A stretch of DNA of 15,916 nt, from NCBI GenBank assembly GCA_027066935.1, contig JAMOMX010000094.1, positions 1-15,916 on the forward strand. The letters are read 5' to 3'. The position numbers and the translations under genes were made by a program. The notes below the pieces were generated by a model, which was not told where the DNA came from, did not search any database, and saw nothing but the letters and a program-made list of their open reading frames with translations. Shown piece after piece: positions 14,555 through 15,916 of this stretch; the stretch's first letter is position 1; each line of letters opens with the position of its first letter. The DNA is from Sulfurimonas sp. (GTDB lineage Bacteria > Campylobacterota > Campylobacteria > Campylobacterales > Sulfurimonadaceae).

Positions 14555-15852
14555 ACATTCCCTTTTAAGGATATTTTTTCTTGTGAAAATACAATTTTTT
14601 CTGATGCATAATAATATAATAAAAGTAAAGTAAAATTACTAATCACTGTAGCACTAGCTGCTCCAATTGCTCCATATTTTGGAATCAAGATAATATTAAG
14701 AACAATATTAATTAAAGCAACTGAACCCATGTAGGTGACTTTACGTTTCATATGTTGTTGTGTTACAAGAGTAGCTCCAGTACTAAAGGCTACAAATATA
14801 ATGGGAGCTGATATAGCTAAAATATTTACCAAAATAACAGCATCCTGATATTCAGTCCCAAATAAGAAAGGAATTCCCCAATTAGATAGCCCCCAGATTA
14901 TAAGCATTGCAATAAGACCCAAAATTAGCATTGCAATATTCCCTTTGCGATAGATAGTGTAAAACTTGTCTCTATCATGATGTGCCCAGCGATGGAGCTT
15001 CGGTAATAAATATTTTTGGTAGACTACCCCAGGAAAAAGATATACAGCAGCTATAATAGTAAAGGCTACATTATAGATGCCTGCCTCTTTATCACCTATC
15101 ATATACTTAAGTAAAACTATATCACTTTGATAATAAATTAAATAAAAAAAAGTAGCTAAGCCAAAGGGCCAAGAATTTTTAAGTACCGAGATAGTTGTTG
15201 GAATATTAAGTTTAGTAAATTGTTTTTCATCATGACCTTTTAGTATAAAATGACCCCTTGCCATGTACCATAATTGGATTATAGCGAGACATGTAACCAC
15301 AATACTTACCGAAGCATAAATAAAGGCAATATTTTCAGGGGTCATCCAGCTAGTAAATATAAAAGCGAAAAGACATATTAAAAGAAATCTTGTCAAATGA
15401 GGTAATAATTGCCATGCTGCAAAATCTGTATAGCGTTCTTCAAGCTGTAATTTACTGCTTACTAGTCCCATGGATACTTGTCCCAAAATATAAAAAGATA
15501 ATACTAAAATTAAAAGACGTGTTGTTGTGTCATGCATCCCAAGAAAAGCCCAGAACCAAAGAATCGAAATAGCTAAAAAGGTGGTAGTAATAACAAGGTT
15601 AAAAGATGAATCCAACCATCTATTAGCCATTGAGCCTTCTTCTCCATATAGTTTAAGCCATAGTTGTGATACACCAAAACCAGCGAGAGGAGATATTAAG
15701 ATTACCATAGCCAAAGTTGCTGAGAATACTCCAAAACTTTCAGCACCTAAGTGCCGTGCAAGAATAGTTTGTGTTAAAAATGCTAGACCCGCTCCCAATA
15801 ATGATCCAGTAGATAATAGTATAATGGCTATAAAAGTATGTCGTTTAAGCAT
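14551..15852 (-). CDS. wzx: Polysaccharide flippase, Wzx-like (MOP superfamily, first in the run)
   Basis: A membrane protein of 433 residues with about 12-14 hydrophobic segments. The N-terminus (IILLSTGSLLGAGLAFLTQTILARHLGAESFGVFSATLA) and the repeat of this architecture from about residue 220 (LKNSWPFGLATFFYLIYYQSD) are typical of O-antigen/teichoic acid flippases. The last segments contain KYGAIGAASATVIS. It should translocate lipid-linked oligosaccharide across the inner membrane. The ATG at 15852 overlaps the end of the rfbB-like gene by 8 bp, and the stop overlaps the nitroreductase start as ATGA. Its ribosome binding site is poor, consistent with coupling to the upstream gene. A second, unlike flippase at 10323-11660 raises the question whether both serve one polymer. 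Confidence 0.88.
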   Translation of the reverse strand: MLKRHTFIAIILLSTGSLLGAGLAFLTQTILARHLGAESFGVFSATLAMVILISPLAGFGVSQLWLKLYGEEGSMANRWLDSSFNLVITTTFLAISILWFWAFLGMHDTTTRLLILVLSFYILGQVSMGLVSSKLQLEERYTDFAAWQLLPHLTRFLLICLFAFIFTSWMTPENIAFIYASVSIVVTCLAIIQLWYMARGHFILKGHDEKQFTKLNIPTTISVLKNSWPFGLATFFYLIYYQSDIVLLKYMIGDKEAGIYNVAFTIIAAVYLFPGVVYQKYLLPKLHRWAHHDRDKFYTIYRKGNIAMLILGLIAMLIIWGLSNWGIPFLFGTEYQDAVILVNILAISAPIIFVAFSTGATLVTQQHMKRKVTYMGSVALINIVLNIILIPKYGAIGAASATVISNFTLLLLYYYASEKIVFSQEKISLKGNV

Positions 15853-15916
15853 ATTGATTCAGATACCACTCAATTGTCTTAACAATACCGCTGTCAAAAT
15901 CTTCATCGGCTCTCCA
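15845..15916 (-). CDS. rfbB: 3' end of an RmlB/RfbB-like dTDP-glucose 4,6-dehydratase (partial)
   Basis: The minus strand is open from the right edge for 23 residues and stops at TAA (15847-15845). The sequence DFDSGIVKTIEWYLNQ matches the well-conserved C-terminus of dTDP-glucose 4,6-dehydratases (pattern F.SGI.KT..WYL.N). The enzyme makes dTDP-4-keto-6-deoxyglucose, the first committed intermediate of dTDP-rhamnose and related sugars. The rest of the gene lies outside the window. The stop overlaps the flippase start by 8 bp. Other extended SDR sugar epimerases end in a similar way, so the exact enzyme is not certain. Confidence 0.65.
   Translation of the reverse strand, partial: WRADEDFDSGIVKTIEWYLNQYA

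Noticed and set aside
1..15916. CRISPR arrays, tRNA/rRNA genes, insertion sequences, phage attachment sites
   Set aside because: No regularly spaced repeats, cloverleaf-like sequence, transposase-like protein or flanking direct repeats were found on either strand.

Overview
The window is a surface-polysaccharide locus from an AT-rich Gram-negative bacterium. A pseudaminic acid synthase next to a Wzx/Wzy-type gene cluster, tight overlapping genes and low G+C fit a free-living Campylobacterota member (Sulfurimonas/Sulfurovum/Arcobacter-like). That placement is inference from gene content; the window holds no ribosomal or other phylogenetic marker.

Layout. On the + strand (1-2681) are the last 23 codons of an upstream gene (possibly pseH), pseI, and a secreted family-5-glycosidase-like protein whose catalytic nucleophile position is alanine. 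On the - strand, reading from 15916 down to 2657, is one run of thirteen complete genes plus the 3' end of another: rfbB/rmlB-like (3' end only), Wzx-like flippase, nitroreductase-like protein with a long N-terminal extension, polysaccharide pyruvyl transferase-family protein, CapF-like sugar-nucleotide reductase without its cupin domain, second Wzx-like flippase, sulfotransferase, hexapeptide acyltransferase, divergent glycosyltransferase-like protein, Wzy-like polymerase, two GT-B glycosyltransferases (one of the DUF1972 rhamnosyltransferase type), a second sulfotransferase, and a DUF3473-type polysaccharide deacetylase. Junctions are overlaps or gaps of at most 6 bp, except one 45-bp gap that holds a perfect 10-bp hairpin. 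The run is therefore probably one transcript whose promoter lies right of the window. The two blocks converge and their coding ends overlap by 25 bp, with no room for an intergenic terminator.

How the genes fit together (inference). dTDP-rhamnose precursors and one other modified sugar are made by RfbB and the CapF-like reductase. Three transferases assemble a repeat unit. Acyl, pyruvyl-type and sulfate groups decorate it. Wzx flips it, Wzy polymerises it, and the deacetylase and the secreted glycosidase-like protein act on or bind the product outside the cytoplasm. An initiating phosphoglycosyltransferase and chain-length/export genes are not in the window.

The most notable points are the apparently catalytically dead GH5 protein, two paralogous sulfotransferases implying a sulfated glycan, the cupin-less CapF-like reductase, the coupling of a nitroreductase to a pyruvyl-transferase-family gene, and a sharp base-composition mosaic. 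pseI, the deacetylase and the rfbB end are clearly richer in G+C than the genes between them. No tRNA, rRNA, CRISPR array, insertion sequence or stretch over 300 bp without a gene was seen.
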